Of a stretch of 64,000 bases of DNA, positions 1 through 8,147 are shown piece by piece. Source of the DNA: Chryseobacterium aureum (GTDB lineage Bacteria; Bacteroidota; Bacteroidia; Flavobacteriales; Weeksellaceae); assembly GCF_003971235.1 (NCBI RefSeq), contig NZ_CP034661.1, positions 930,001 to 994,000 on the forward strand, in the 5' to 3' direction. The position numbers were made by a program, and so were the translations under genes. The notes under the pieces are model-generated. The model saw nothing but the letters and a program-made list of their open reading frames with translations. It ran no database searches and had not been told where the DNA came from. The first letter of the stretch is position 1. Each line of letters opens with the position of its first letter.

Positions 1-1330
1 AAATTAAATAATCCATAATGTTCATTGGGAGAGTGAATTGCATCAGAATCCAAACCGAAGCCCATCAGGACAGACTTAGCGCCTAAAACCTGCTCAAACA
101 TAGCGGTAATAGGGATACTTCCTCCTCCTCTGTACGGAAGCACTTCTTTTCCGAATGCAGATTCCATAGCCTGTTTTGCCGCCGCAAATTCTTTAGTATC
201 TGTTGGCAAAACATATGGCATTCCTCCGTGGTGAGGAGTTACTTTCACTTTTACGGTATCCGGAGCGATTTTTTCAAAGTATTTCGTGAATTTTTCTGTG
301 ATCTCCTGAGGAGTCTGGTAAGGAACCAAACGCATTGAAATTTTAGCAAAAGCTTTTGAAGGAATTACTGTTTTAGCGCCTTCTCCTGTATAACCACCCC
401 AGATTCCGTTACAGTCTAAAGTAGGACGGATAGAAGTTCTTTCTAACGTAGTATATCCTTTTTCTCCTTCAATATTGCTTAATCCGATTGATTTTTTGAA
501 TTCTTCAGGATTGTCTTTCAATTTGTTCATTTCAGCTCTTTCTGCGTCTGAAACTGTTTCTACGTTATCATAGAATCCGTCAATGGTAATGTGGCCGTTT
601 TCGTCGATCAGATTAGCGATCATTCTTGAAAGAACGTGAATAGGATTGGGAACTGCCCCACCGTAAAGCCCTGAGTGCAGGTCTCTGTTTGGTCCTTCCA
701 CTTCTACTTCTACATAGCTTAAACCTCTTAATCCTGTTGTTACAGTTGGCTGTTCGTTGCTGTAAATATGTGTATCTGAAATTAAAATGCAGTCGCAAGC
801 CAGTTTTTCTTTATTTTCATTCACCCAGTCTCCCAGGCTTACTGACCCTACTTCTTCTTCTCCTTCTAAGATAAATTTAACGTTGCAAGGAAGCGCATTG
901 GTTTTCATCATGGCTTCAAAAGCCTTCAGATGCATGAAAAACTGCCCTTTATCATCCGCAGAACCTCTTGCGAAGATAGCGCCTTCCGGGTGTAATTCAG
1001 TTTTCTCAATATAAGGCTCAAAAGGTGGTTTAGTCCATAACTCCAATGGATCTGCCGGCTGAACATCATAGTGTCCGTATACCAATACGGTAGGTAAATT
1101 TTTATCTAAAATCTTTTCCCCGAAAACAATTGGATATCCCTTCGTCTGGCAAACTTCCACATTATCAGCGCCTGCATTCTTAAGGTGTGCTGCCACTACC
1201 TCTGCACATTTCAACACGTCATCTTTATATGCCGGATCTGCAGAAATAGAAGGAATTCTCAATAACTCAAATAATTCATCCACGAAACGCTGTTTGTTTT
1301 CGTTAATGTAATTTAATGTCTCTTGCATTG
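1..1330 (-). CDS. M20 family metallo-dipeptidase (3' end outside window)
   Basis: About 443 codons are visible; the C-terminus lies beyond base 1. Translating back from the ATG at 1330 gives an M20 peptidase with the metal-binding block VLVYGHYDVQPADP (His86, Asp88), a second metal Asp in ARGSADDKG near residue 126, and the catalytic/metal Glu block LEGEEEVGS near residue 150. HSGLYGG and the late motif IHSPNE also fit the CNDP/PepV-like dipeptidase branch. The family hydrolyses dipeptides using two zinc or manganese ions in the cytosol. No signal peptide is visible. The gene stands alone upstream of a small lipoprotein gene on the same strand, separated by a terminator. Exact substrate cannot be read from sequence. 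Confidence 0.9.
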
Positions 1331-1437
1331 TAAAAATTTATTTTGTTAAAATTAAAAAAAATGACCGGCAGAGGCAAACAAAAAGGCAGGATTTTGCCAA
1401 CCTTGTGTTAATGAGTCTTTTAGTCAGATTTTTTAAT

Positions 1438-1463
1438 AAAAAATGCCCTGTGGAAACAGGGCA
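1438..1463 (-). terminator. Rho-independent terminator of the small lipoprotein gene
   Basis: An 8-bp perfect stem (TGCCCTGT/ACAGGGCA, 1444-1463) is followed on the minus strand by a T-rich run. It sits directly after the stop of the lipoprotein gene and before the dipeptidase start. Confidence 0.8.
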
Positions 1464-1485
1464 CTTGTATATTTTGTACTACTAA

Positions 1486-1761
1486 TTAGTGTTCAGCTTT
1501 TGGAGTCTTTTCCGCTTCAGCAGGTTTTGCAGCAGCAGTACTGTCTGTTTTTGGAGCAGCAGCTTCTTCTGGTTTGGCATGAGCTTCTTCTTTGTGCTCT
1601 GCAGCAGCCGCTTCGTGGCCGTGAGCTTCTCCCTGAGGAGCGTCAGAATATCTTTCTACTCCTTCTTCAAGTTTCAAAGTGCCTCTGTTTCCTCCTTGCG
1701 GAACTTTTTTACAGCTTACCGCTACCGTTGCAATCGCTAAACATATAACTAATTTTTTCAT
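1486..1761 (-). CDS. small Ala/Glu/His-rich lipoprotein
   Basis: 91 aa. The N-terminus MKKLVICLAIATVAVSC has a lysine pair, a hydrophobic core and a lipobox-like AVSC, so Cys17 is the likely lipidated residue. The rest is low-complexity: alanine, glutamate, lysine and histidine, with several HxH/HE pairs (GEAHGHE, AAEHKEEAHAK), which could bind metal but need not. No known domain is recognised. It has its own terminator downstream. The reverse-complement frames are also open, which follows from the compositional bias; the signal sequence supports this strand. Function unknown. Confidence 0.7.
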   Translation of the reverse strand: MKKLVICLAIATVAVSCKKVPQGGNRGTLKLEEGVERYSDAPQGEAHGHEAAAAEHKEEAHAKPEEAAAPKTDSTAAAKPAEAEKTPKAEH

Positions 1762-1898
1762 ATGTAAAATTATTTTTTTTAAAAGGTAATATGAAACTGC
1801 GCTATTAAGCCTGTTATGCTTTCCAGACAGCCGGCAATTTCATGCTTCAATTTTTGATTGCCCAAAAGTAAGAAATCCTGCTTTTTTCGGCAACATTT

Positions 1899-3044
1899 TT
1901 ATACTGATTTTAATATTATTTTCCCTTTTTTGGACTGGGTAAAAATAAGATACTGATCTCCTCCGTCTTTTAAACCGTATTTCTTTTTGATTTCTTCAGG
2001 TTTTAGAGGGTAATTTTTTGCAATGATATTAAACTGCCCTTTCTTTTTAATGCTTTTAGAATCAACAGATTCCATTTCCAATATCCTTCCCGGAAAATTT
2101 CCGACTTTTTCAGCGGAAGTGTAAAGATGGCTGTTGGGGTGGAGTTTTTTCAAACTGAATTTTTGAGAGATCAAATTAAAGGCTCCAGCCTTCAAAATGG
2201 AATGATTGGGAATATAAATGTAGTTTTCCGGTTCAGAATATTCCGATTCTGCTGTTTCTTCTTCCCCAAATGTAAAGCTGAAGACAGATTCACCGCTGTC
2301 CAGGTTCACACAATTACAAATGATCTTACCCGTATTTTCGTTGGAAAGAAATACAACCACTTCTTTTACATCATTTTTGAGGGCAATAATATCAATCCCT
2401 GAAATACCCGGCAGCACTGAAACAAGGTATTTAAGGTCAATCAGGGGAGACAGCTTAATAACTACCTGATTGGAAAATGATCGTAGTTTTTCCTGAATTT
2501 CGAGAATATCAGGCGACAGGTCTTCTAAAAGAAAAACTTTGTTTTTTTGCTCATCTCTTCTGGCCGGATCAAGGTAAATAACATCAAAATGCTCTTGATT
2601 TTCATCTAAAAAGTCTTCAAGCTTAAGGTTGATGAATGTTGCCTTACGATCTAAGACAGCCCAGTTATTTTCAACAATCTTTAAAAGCCCGGTATTCTGT
2701 TCTACTAAAGTAATATTGTCAAAATTTTGAGAAAGATAATAGGCATCAATCCCAAAACCGCTCGTGAGATCAATGAATTTCTTTCCTTTGAGAATTCCAG
2801 ATTTGTAAAGAGCCGTTTTTTCTGATGACGACTGCTCCAGGCTAAGCTGCGGCGGAAAAAGAATACCTTCTTTTAAAAGAAACGGAAATTTTCTCTCTGC
2901 GACCTGTTTTCCTTTGATCTGCTGAACAATTTCCTGCATGGAAACTTCTGGAAATGGGGATTTTTTTAATAACAATGAGTGCAGATCTGTTTTTAGATTT
3001 GCATTGATATAGTGCTGTACTTCTTTATTTAATAATTTAACCAC
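1899..3044 (-). CDS. class I SAM-dependent methyltransferase with THUMP-like C-terminal domain
   Basis: 381 aa. The central part has a Rossmann methyltransferase signature: FIDLTSGFGIDAYYLSQ (motif I, about residues 88-105), an acidic end of strand 2 (TLVEQN) and a DPARR motif (about 158-162) resembling the DPPR/DPPY catalytic loops of nucleic-acid methyltransferases. The C-terminal half fits the THUMP-like domain found in Bacteroidota proteins of this type. It probably methylates RNA; the target is unknown. The start used is GTG at 3044. That codon lies inside an inverted-repeat copy (3036-3074) bounding the neighbouring GxxExxY unit, so the native start and leader may have been changed by that insertion. 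Confidence 0.8.
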   Translation of the reverse strand: MVKLLNKEVQHYINANLKTDLHSLLLKKSPFPEVSMQEIVQQIKGKQVAERKFPFLLKEGILFPPQLSLEQSSSEKTALYKSGILKGKKFIDLTSGFGIDAYYLSQNFDNITLVEQNTGLLKIVENNWAVLDRKATFINLKLEDFLDENQEHFDVIYLDPARRDEQKNKVFLLEDLSPDILEIQEKLRSFSNQVVIKLSPLIDLKYLVSVLPGISGIDIIALKNDVKEVVVFLSNENTGKIICNCVNLDSGESVFSFTFGEEETAESEYSEPENYIYIPNHSILKAGAFNLISQKFSLKKLHPNSHLYTSAEKVGNFPGRILEMESVDSKSIKKKGQFNIIAKNYPLKPEEIKKKYGLKDGGDQYLIFTQSKKGKIILKSV

Positions 3045-3074
3045 AGATTTTCGCAGATTTACACGGATGATTAC
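3036..3074 (+). repeat. inverted-repeat copy A bounding the GxxExxY unit
   Basis: The block has ACAGATT and GCAGATT words ending in GGATGATTA. Its reverse complement matches copy C (3726-3764) over about 35 bases with a few mismatches and small gaps. It overlaps the GTG start of the methyltransferase gene. Confidence 0.75.
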
Positions 3075-3093
3075 ATTTTAAGGGGGTATCTTC

Positions 3094-3129
3094 AATCATC
3101 TGAGGAAATCCATGTAATCTACGGTGAAA
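3094..3129 (+). repeat. degenerate inverted-repeat copy B
   Basis: This copy is in the same orientation as copy C: AATCATCTG, then AAATC, GTAATCTACGG and TGAAA line up with it. It is inverted relative to copy A 20 bases away, so A and B can fold as a long imperfect hairpin. Confidence 0.6.
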
Positions 3130-3182
3130 TTAAAGTATCCTACAGTTTTCATAAACTTTCGAAGATGATTATTTTTTATTTT

Positions 3183-3566
3183 TTAGTCTAACTTTCCATT
3201 TATCTTTCTAAAAATACTTTTATCAATATAGTCTGTATTAAAGTTAACTAAAATCCCTAATTTCAAATTTGTTAGTTTTAAATATGTTAATAATTGTTGG
3301 TGATGGATATTTGATATTTCAGTAACTGCCTTAACTTCTATGATTACTTTATCTTCAACAATTATATCTGCTATAAAACTTGAATCAATAAATACATCTT
3401 TAAATTTAATATTCATTGAAACTTGGGTTTGTACTCTTAAACCATTATTTTTCAGCTCATAAGCTAAGACTCTTTCGTAAACTTTCTCCAATAGACCTGG
3501 ACCTAGTTCGTTGTAAACAGAAAATATAGATTTTCTGATGTAAAAACTTATCTCATTTTCTTTCAT
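3183..3566 (-). CDS. GxxExxY family protein (PD-(D/E)XK nuclease-like fold)
   Basis: 127 aa. The family signature is clear: ELGPGLLEKVYERVLAYEL (about residues 17-35, with the G..E..Y spacing). The rest has the core expected of PD-(D/E)XK-like proteins: an Asp in IADIIVEDKVIIEVKA near residue 65, followed by ExK (residues about 76-78). Known members are small, common in Bacteroidota, usually orphan, and of unproven function. A TACTTTTG -7 element lies 17 bases upstream of the start. The gene is boxed by inverted-repeat copies at 3036-3129 and 3726-3764, so it may be, or have been, a mobile unit. Confidence 0.85.
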   Translation of the reverse strand: MKENEISFYIRKSIFSVYNELGPGLLEKVYERVLAYELKNNGLRVQTQVSMNIKFKDVFIDSSFIADIIVEDKVIIEVKAVTEISNIHHQQLLTYLKLTNLKLGILVNFNTDYIDKSIFRKINGKLD

Positions 3567-3582
3567 TATATTGTATTTGTAT

Positions 3583-3590
3583 CAAAAGTA
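3583..3590 (-). promoter_or_regulatory. -7 promoter element of the GxxExxY gene
   Basis: TACTTTTG on the minus strand, matching the Bacteroidota TAnnTTTG consensus. No convincing -33 TTG is seen at the usual spacing. Confidence 0.5.
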
Positions 3591-3725
3591 CAATATTATG
3601 AGATACACTATAATTTCTTAATTTACCAAAATTCAAATACAACTTTTATTTCAACTTTAACTGGTTTTAGTTTTTATATAATTATTTATTTAAACTTTCT
3701 GTAAAAAAAATTCACAGAATATTAT

Positions 3726-3764
3726 AAATAATCATCTGTGAAAATCTGTATAATCTGTGGTTAA
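3726..3764 (+). repeat. inverted-repeat copy C bounding the GxxExxY unit
   Basis: Contains AATCATCTGTG, AAAATCTGTA and TAATCTGTGGTTAAA. It is the approximate reverse complement of copy A on the other side of the GxxExxY gene. It ends 5 bases from the stop codon of the methylmalonyl-CoA mutase gene. Confidence 0.75.
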
Positions 3765-3769
3765 AAATA

Positions 3770-4933
3770 TTATTCAAACATTTCGGCCCAGCGGACTGCT
3801 TTAATTTCTTTTTCGTTGTAAAGATCTCCGATAGACTTTTTAAGGTCTAATTTGGGGTATAAATTGACTCCAATCAGTTTTATTTTCCCTTCTTCTATCC
3901 ATTGCTGCTCTTCAATGGCATGATCGTAGATTTTTTTCTGAATAACTCCCTGTTTCAACAGTTCGAGATATCCTCCGGCTTCTTCAATTTCCACAAATAA
4001 ATCCCATGCTTTTTCTGCAAACTGACGGGTAATATCTTCTACGTAGTAACTTCCGTTCGAAGCATCTTCAAATACATTAATAATACTTTCGTAAGCGAGA
4101 ACAATCTGCTGCTTGAAAGAGATTTCTTCTGAATTGTCTGTACTCCTGTCTACAAGATAATTATTAGAGAAAACAGCGTCTGCTCCTCCAATCATGGCAG
4201 AAGCCAGCTCCAGCGTAGAGCGGATCAGGTTGTTTTCGTTATCAGAAACCGCTTTATTTCTCAGTGAAGTCTCTGCAAAGATGTAGGGAACTTCATCCAG
4301 CCCGTATTCTTTTGAAAGTTGGTTAAAAATGATTTTAAAAGCTCTCAGTTTGGCCATTTCAAAGAAGTAGCTTCCTCCTACGGCGATTCTGAAGATCAGT
4401 TTATGTACAATTTCTGCTCCATATACTTCTGCCAACTCCTTCGTTTTTGCAAGAGCAATTGCAAGCTGCTGACAGATAGCGGCTCCGGAATTTTGGTGGA
4501 GTGAAATATCTACACAAATATTTCTTTTAAATTCTTTGGCCAGCAATTCTTTTACCAGCTGATCATCAATGGTGCCTTCTTTTTCATTAAAAACATCTAT
4601 TAAAGAGAAGTATTGGTCTTCTTCTTTAGGACTGATATGCCCTGCAAGTTCTTTGTTATTAACAAAAATGGTTTTCTGATCAAGGTTTTCCACATTCTGA
4701 TCAAGAATAAATGCAAATACTTCATCTTCCAGACTTTCATGGTATCTTGCTACCAAATGGGTGCTTTCTTCAACTCTTGGAAGGTTTGACAAAGGTTTGT
4801 GAACCTCTGTATAAAAAGGCTTTACTTCTACCCCTTCCAGGTTCTGTTTTTCTAGAACAGGATAAATATCCTCTGTTTTAAGCTGCTTTTTGACTAGATT
4901 TTCCCAGTTTGAAAGTATATCTGTATTTGACAT
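3770..4933 (-). CDS. methylmalonyl-CoA mutase family protein, short (small/beta-type) subunit
   Basis: 387 aa. It resembles the barrel domain of the non-catalytic small subunit of methylmalonyl-CoA mutase: the N-terminal LSNWENLVKKQLK, the central ICVDISLHQNSGAAICQQLA, then IVHKLIFRIAVGGSYFFEMAKLRAFK and SNNYLVDRSTDNSEEISFKQQ. There is no C-terminal cobalamin-binding DxHxxG motif. At 387 residues it is shorter than most small subunits. The partner catalytic subunit (mutB) is not in this window. The mutase interconverts methylmalonyl-CoA and succinyl-CoA. It is followed on the same strand, after 84 bases upstream, by divIC and udk, so co-transcription from the udk promoter is possible. Confidence 0.8.
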   Translation of the reverse strand: MSNTDILSNWENLVKKQLKTEDIYPVLEKQNLEGVEVKPFYTEVHKPLSNLPRVEESTHLVARYHESLEDEVFAFILDQNVENLDQKTIFVNNKELAGHISPKEEDQYFSLIDVFNEKEGTIDDQLVKELLAKEFKRNICVDISLHQNSGAAICQQLAIALAKTKELAEVYGAEIVHKLIFRIAVGGSYFFEMAKLRAFKIIFNQLSKEYGLDEVPYIFAETSLRNKAVSDNENNLIRSTLELASAMIGGADAVFSNNYLVDRSTDNSEEISFKQQIVLAYESIINVFEDASNGSYYVEDITRQFAEKAWDLFVEIEEAGGYLELLKQGVIQKKIYDHAIEEQQWIEEGKIKLIGVNLYPKLDLKKSIGDLYNEKEIKAVRWAEMFE

Positions 4934-5017
4934 TAGTTTTTTTATTTTTGAATGGTTAATGGAGAGTTTTTAAACAAAAATTCATTTCAGCATTAACGCC
5001 ATTCTATTCAACTTTTA

Positions 5018-5374
5018 TTACTTTTTAGCCACTTTTGTGCTGTCTACGACCAGAATAAAGATTTCTTCATTCGGTTTTTTCATAAAATAATTTTCTCTGG
5101 CATACTTTTCTTTTTCTGACTTGTTGTTCATCAGTTTTTTATAAAAAGCGTCATTTTTCTCGTATTCTTTTTTGTAATAATCCAGCTGGTCTTCATATTT
5201 ATGAATCTCACCATTCAGTTCATTAATAACAAGAAACGAGGTTTTATCAAAAAAGATCATCCATACCAAAAAAAGACAGATCGTAATGGTATACTTATTC
5301 AAAACATATTTCTGGATCATTTTGAATGTTTCAGATTTCGGCTGAATGTCTTTGATAAGGTTGTTTTCTTCCAT
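5018..5374 (-). CDS. septum formation initiator (FtsB/DivIC-like) protein
   Basis: 118 aa. One transmembrane segment (about residues 30-46, TICLFLVWMIFFD) is followed by a coiled coil (about 52-85, NELNGEIHKYEDQLDYYKKEYEK) and a short conserved tail (EKYARENYFMKKPNEEIFIL). This is the FtsB/DivIC layout: a bitopic inner-membrane protein that links the early and late divisome. The YARENYFM...E block is typical of the family. It starts 4 bases after the uridine kinase stop, so the two are co-transcribed. Confidence 0.85.
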   Translation of the reverse strand: MEENNLIKDIQPKSETFKMIQKYVLNKYTITICLFLVWMIFFDKTSFLVINELNGEIHKYEDQLDYYKKEYEKNDAFYKKLMNNKSEKEKYARENYFMKKPNEEIFILVVDSTKVAKK

Positions 5375-5378
5375 GTTG

Positions 5379-5993
5379 TTAGTGTTTTTTCAACGAATTT
5401 TTAATAACAGTAGTTAAAAAATCAATCGCTACGGAATTCTGCTTCATATTAGGGATAATAAGATCGGCATCATTTTTAGACGGCTCAATGAATTCCTGGT
5501 GCATTGGTTTCAATGTGGTCTGATAACGGTGCAATACTTCGCTCAGATCTCTTCCCCTTTCCTGGGTATCTCTTCTGATCCTCCTGATCAGCCTTTCGTC
5601 AGAATCTGCATGAACAAATACCTTCAAATCAAATTCTTTAAGCAATTCTTTGTTGGTAAGAACCAGAATTCCTTCTACTACCAATACGTTTTTAGGTTCT
5701 ACAGTGACATGATCTCCTGTTCTGGAATGGGTGACAAAGCTATAAATCGGCTGTTCAATAGACTCGTTGTTTTTTAAAGCTTTTACATGTTTTATCAGCA
5801 GGTCAAAGTCTATGGATTTTGGATGGTCATAGTTCAGGGCTTCTCTTTCCGTTAGTGTAAGACCTTGGTTGTCGTGATAATAATTATCCTGAGAGAGGAT
5901 ATTCATTCCCTCAATATCAAGCTGCTGAAGTATCTTATCAACAACTGTAGTTTTGCCGGATCCTGTACCACCGGCAATTCCTATTACAAGCAT
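5379..5993 (-). CDS. udk: uridine kinase
   Basis: 204 aa, the usual length. P-loop GIAGGTGSGKTT (residues 5-16), then SQDNYYHD, NYDHPKSIDFD and PIYSFVTHSRT substrate-binding blocks, VVVEGI-like Walker B region (VLVVEGILV), and RRIRRDTQERGR lid. It phosphorylates uridine and cytidine to the monophosphates in pyrimidine salvage. It is the first gene of a minus-strand unit with divIC. Its -7 element (TATATTTG) with a TTG 20 bases further upstream lies at 6021-6051. Confidence 0.95.
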   Translation of the reverse strand: MLVIGIAGGTGSGKTTVVDKILQQLDIEGMNILSQDNYYHDNQGLTLTEREALNYDHPKSIDFDLLIKHVKALKNNESIEQPIYSFVTHSRTGDHVTVEPKNVLVVEGILVLTNKELLKEFDLKVFVHADSDERLIRRIRRDTQERGRDLSEVLHRYQTTLKPMHQEFIEPSKNDADLIIPNMKQNSVAIDFLTTVIKNSLKKH

Positions 5994-6020
5994 TGTTTTT
6001 TTGTTTCTTTATAGTTGGTA

Positions 6021-6051
6021 CAAATATACTATTTTAGATAAAATATGGCAA
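6021..6051 (-). promoter_or_regulatory. promoter of udk-divIC
   Basis: Minus-strand TTG (6049-6051), 20-base spacer, TATATTTG (6021-6028): a full Bacteroidota-type promoter 28 bases before the udk ATG. Confidence 0.65.
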
Positions 6052-6167
6052 TGTAAGTGTATTGGGAAATTAAAAGATTAAAGGATTAAAAAATTGAAAG
6101 ATTGGCTGGAAGTCTTTCAGTCTTTGTGATGTATTGCCATTTCCGCACTTTCTCCTCCGGATTCCAT

Positions 6168-6200
6168 AAAAAAATCCGGTCAATTCATTGCCGGATTTTT
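6168..6200 (-). terminator. terminator of the CNNM-clpS operon
   Basis: A stem of AAAATCCGG (6171-6179) with CCGGATTTT (6191-6199) is flanked by A and T runs, just after the clpS stop on the minus strand. Confidence 0.75.
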
Positions 6201-6203
6201 ATT

Positions 6204-6515
6204 TTATACGATTTCGCTTGTCAGTTCGCGCGAAATTAATTTTTCATGCATAGGCTTCAAAACATCCATTGAGCCTGTTTTTACGGTGCATTTGCCTTTA
6301 TAATGAACAAGAATGGTGCATTGCTCAGCCTGCTCCAGGGTATGTTTGCATATTTCGATCAGGCAGTCTATTACATAATCAAATGTATGAATATCATCGT
6401 TATGCAGTACCAGCTTATACACTTCATCCGTATCATCAAGGACAAGAACTTCTTCTTCGTACTGACGTTTAGGATTTTCGTAATCTTTTATATGGTTATA
6501 AACATTCATTTTCAT
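6204..6515 (-). CDS. clpS: ATP-dependent Clp protease adaptor ClpS
   Basis: 103 aa. The core YKLVLHNDDIHTFDYVIDCL (about residues 33-52) contains the conserved NDD motif of ClpS, and the later AEQCTILVHYKGKCTVKTG matches the second conserved block. ClpS delivers N-degron substrates to the ClpA/ClpC-type unfoldase. It starts 4 bases after the stop of the CNNM/CBS gene, in the same operon, with a terminator behind it. Confidence 0.9.
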   Translation of the reverse strand: MKMNVYNHIKDYENPKRQYEEEVLVLDDTDEVYKLVLHNDDIHTFDYVIDCLIEICKHTLEQAEQCTILVHYKGKCTVKTGSMDVLKPMHEKLISRELTSEIV

Positions 6516-6519
6516 TCTT

Positions 6520-7878
6520 TTAAACTTCTCCTATTTTATCTGCCAGATGATCTATGGCATTAGGTTCCTGATATACCAGTTCCACAAGTTCCACACTCTT
6601 ATTATTCATTTTCAGAATTTTAAAGTGATAGTCTTCAAGATTAAACTCCTGGTTTTCTTCAGGAATTTCTTCCAGCTCATAAAGAATGAATCCGGCCAAT
6701 GAATTGTACTCACTTTCTTCGGAAAGAGGAAGCCTTTTAGGAAGGAATTCGTTGATTTCATCCAAAGGCTGTGTAGCCTGCACCCAATAGGTATTATCCG
6801 CTATTTTATCAACAATTTTTTCTTCGTCATCTTCTTCATCCTGAATTTCTCCTACAAGCTCCTCAAGGATATCTTCCAGGGTAATAATTCCTTCTGTTCC
6901 TCCAAATTCATCAATAACAATAGCGATATGCTGTTTCTTAAGCTGGAAAGTCTTCAGCAAATCTGAAACTTTTTTGCTTTCCACCACAAAAAAGGCATCC
7001 CGCATCAAATCTTTAAGGTCTTCATGATCCAGATCGCCTTTTCTTTTCACAAATTCTCTGATGATTTCCTTTGTGTAGAAAATTCCGATTATATTATCAA
7101 TGGAATCAATATAAACAGGAATACGGGAGTATCCGCTGTCCATAATTTTATTAATAATATCATTGACATCCTCTTCAAAATCTATGGAAGTAATATTCTG
7201 TCTTGGAACCATGATCTGCTTGGCAGAATGATCTGTGAAATCAAATGCATTTTTGATAATCTCATAGTTCTCTTCTTCAATTTCTCCGCTGTCTGCACTT
7301 TGTTTTACCAAAAGCTGAAGTTCTTCCGTAGAGTGAATTTCCTGTTCGGAAGCAGGGTGAATTTTAACCAGTCTTAAGAAACCGTTTGACATGGAGTTCA
7401 TCAACCAGATAAAGGGTTTAAAAATCGTGTAAAAAACTCTCAGCGGAACTGCTGTTGCCATTGTAGTGGCTTCAGATTTTCTGATTGCGATTGATTTTGG
7501 AATAAGCTCACCGAATACGATGTGCATAATGGTAATTAACACAAAACTGGTCACCACTGAAATTGTCGTAATCGTTGTTTGGGTCAAGTCTATATTAAAT
7601 GAATGGAAGAGGCTTTCAACCACGTGGTGCAAAGCACTCTCTCCTACCCAACCCAGGGCAAGAGATGCCAATGTAATTCCTAACTGTGTGGCGGAAAGAT
7701 ATTCATCAAGATGTTTGATGATATGTTCTGCCTGTTTCGCCATAGAATTTCCTTCTGCAGCTTTTAACTGAATTTGTGAGTAACGAACTTTAACAATTGA
7801 AAATTCTGCGGCTACGAAGAAGCCATTGAGTAAAACAAGAAATAAGGCCAGCAAAAGCCTGACTATGTCCGAGTCCAT
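6520..7878 (-). CDS. CNNM/CorC family membrane protein with CBS pair (hemolysin family)
   Basis: 452 aa. The order is a CNNM (DUF21) transmembrane domain with about four hydrophobic segments (residues about 5-160, including LNGFFVAAEFSIV and LGITLASLALGWVGE), two CBS domains (about 205-335, with MVPRQNI, GYSRIPVYIDSIDNIIGI and IAIVIDEFGGTEGIITLEDILEELVGEI), then a CorC/HlyC C-terminal domain (about 350-440). The family is implicated in magnesium/cobalt transport. GldE of flavobacterial gliding has the same architecture, but no gld neighbours are present, so I do not assign that name. It is co-transcribed with clpS. Confidence 0.85.
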   Translation of the reverse strand: MDSDIVRLLLALFLVLLNGFFVAAEFSIVKVRYSQIQLKAAEGNSMAKQAEHIIKHLDEYLSATQLGITLASLALGWVGESALHHVVESLFHSFNIDLTQTTITTISVVTSFVLITIMHIVFGELIPKSIAIRKSEATTMATAVPLRVFYTIFKPFIWLMNSMSNGFLRLVKIHPASEQEIHSTEELQLLVKQSADSGEIEEENYEIIKNAFDFTDHSAKQIMVPRQNITSIDFEEDVNDIINKIMDSGYSRIPVYIDSIDNIIGIFYTKEIIREFVKRKGDLDHEDLKDLMRDAFFVVESKKVSDLLKTFQLKKQHIAIVIDEFGGTEGIITLEDILEELVGEIQDEEDDEEKIVDKIADNTYWVQATQPLDEINEFLPKRLPLSEESEYNSLAGFILYELEEIPEENQEFNLEDYHFKILKMNNKSVELVELVYQEPNAIDHLADKIGEV

Positions 7879-7906
7879 TTAGAGATTGTATAAATTTTAT
7901 TAGCTA

Positions 7907-7914
7907 CAAAGATA
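7907..7914 (-). promoter_or_regulatory. -7 element upstream of the CNNM gene
   Basis: TATCTTTG on the minus strand, 29 bases before the ATG. No clear -33 TTG. Confidence 0.45.
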
Positions 7915-8098
7915 TGTAAAATAAAAATAACCTGAATCCGGGATAGATTATTTTGATGAAGGAATTTTTGAATGAGAAAATGGGCCTGATAAAACCTGTC
8001 TGTTTTTCAATAAAAAAAATAATTGAACCATCGGATTCATTTGTTTCAAAAAACGAGATTTTTGAATAGTGAAAAGCAGTTTTAGCCTTCTGTAAATA

Positions 8099-8126
8099 AA
8101 AAAGCACCGGAATTATCGGTGCTTTA
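8099..8126 (-). terminator. terminator of the atp operon
   Basis: Stem AGCACCG/CGGTGCT (8103-8124) followed on the minus strand by a T run. It lies 20-50 bases after the atpG stop. Confidence 0.75.
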
Positions 8127-8147
8127 TATTGTATGTTAAAATAATTC

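Noticed and set aside
1443-1748. Plus-strand ORFs opposite the small lipoprotein
   Set aside because: Low-complexity shadow; the minus frame has a signal sequence with a lipobox and its own terminator.
6520-7878. Gliding motility protein GldE
   Set aside because: Same architecture, but clpS and no gld genes are adjacent, so the specific name is not supported.
7904-8107. Short minus-strand ORF between atpG and the CNNM gene
   Set aside because: No start context or homology features; it overlaps the atp terminator and the CNNM promoter region.
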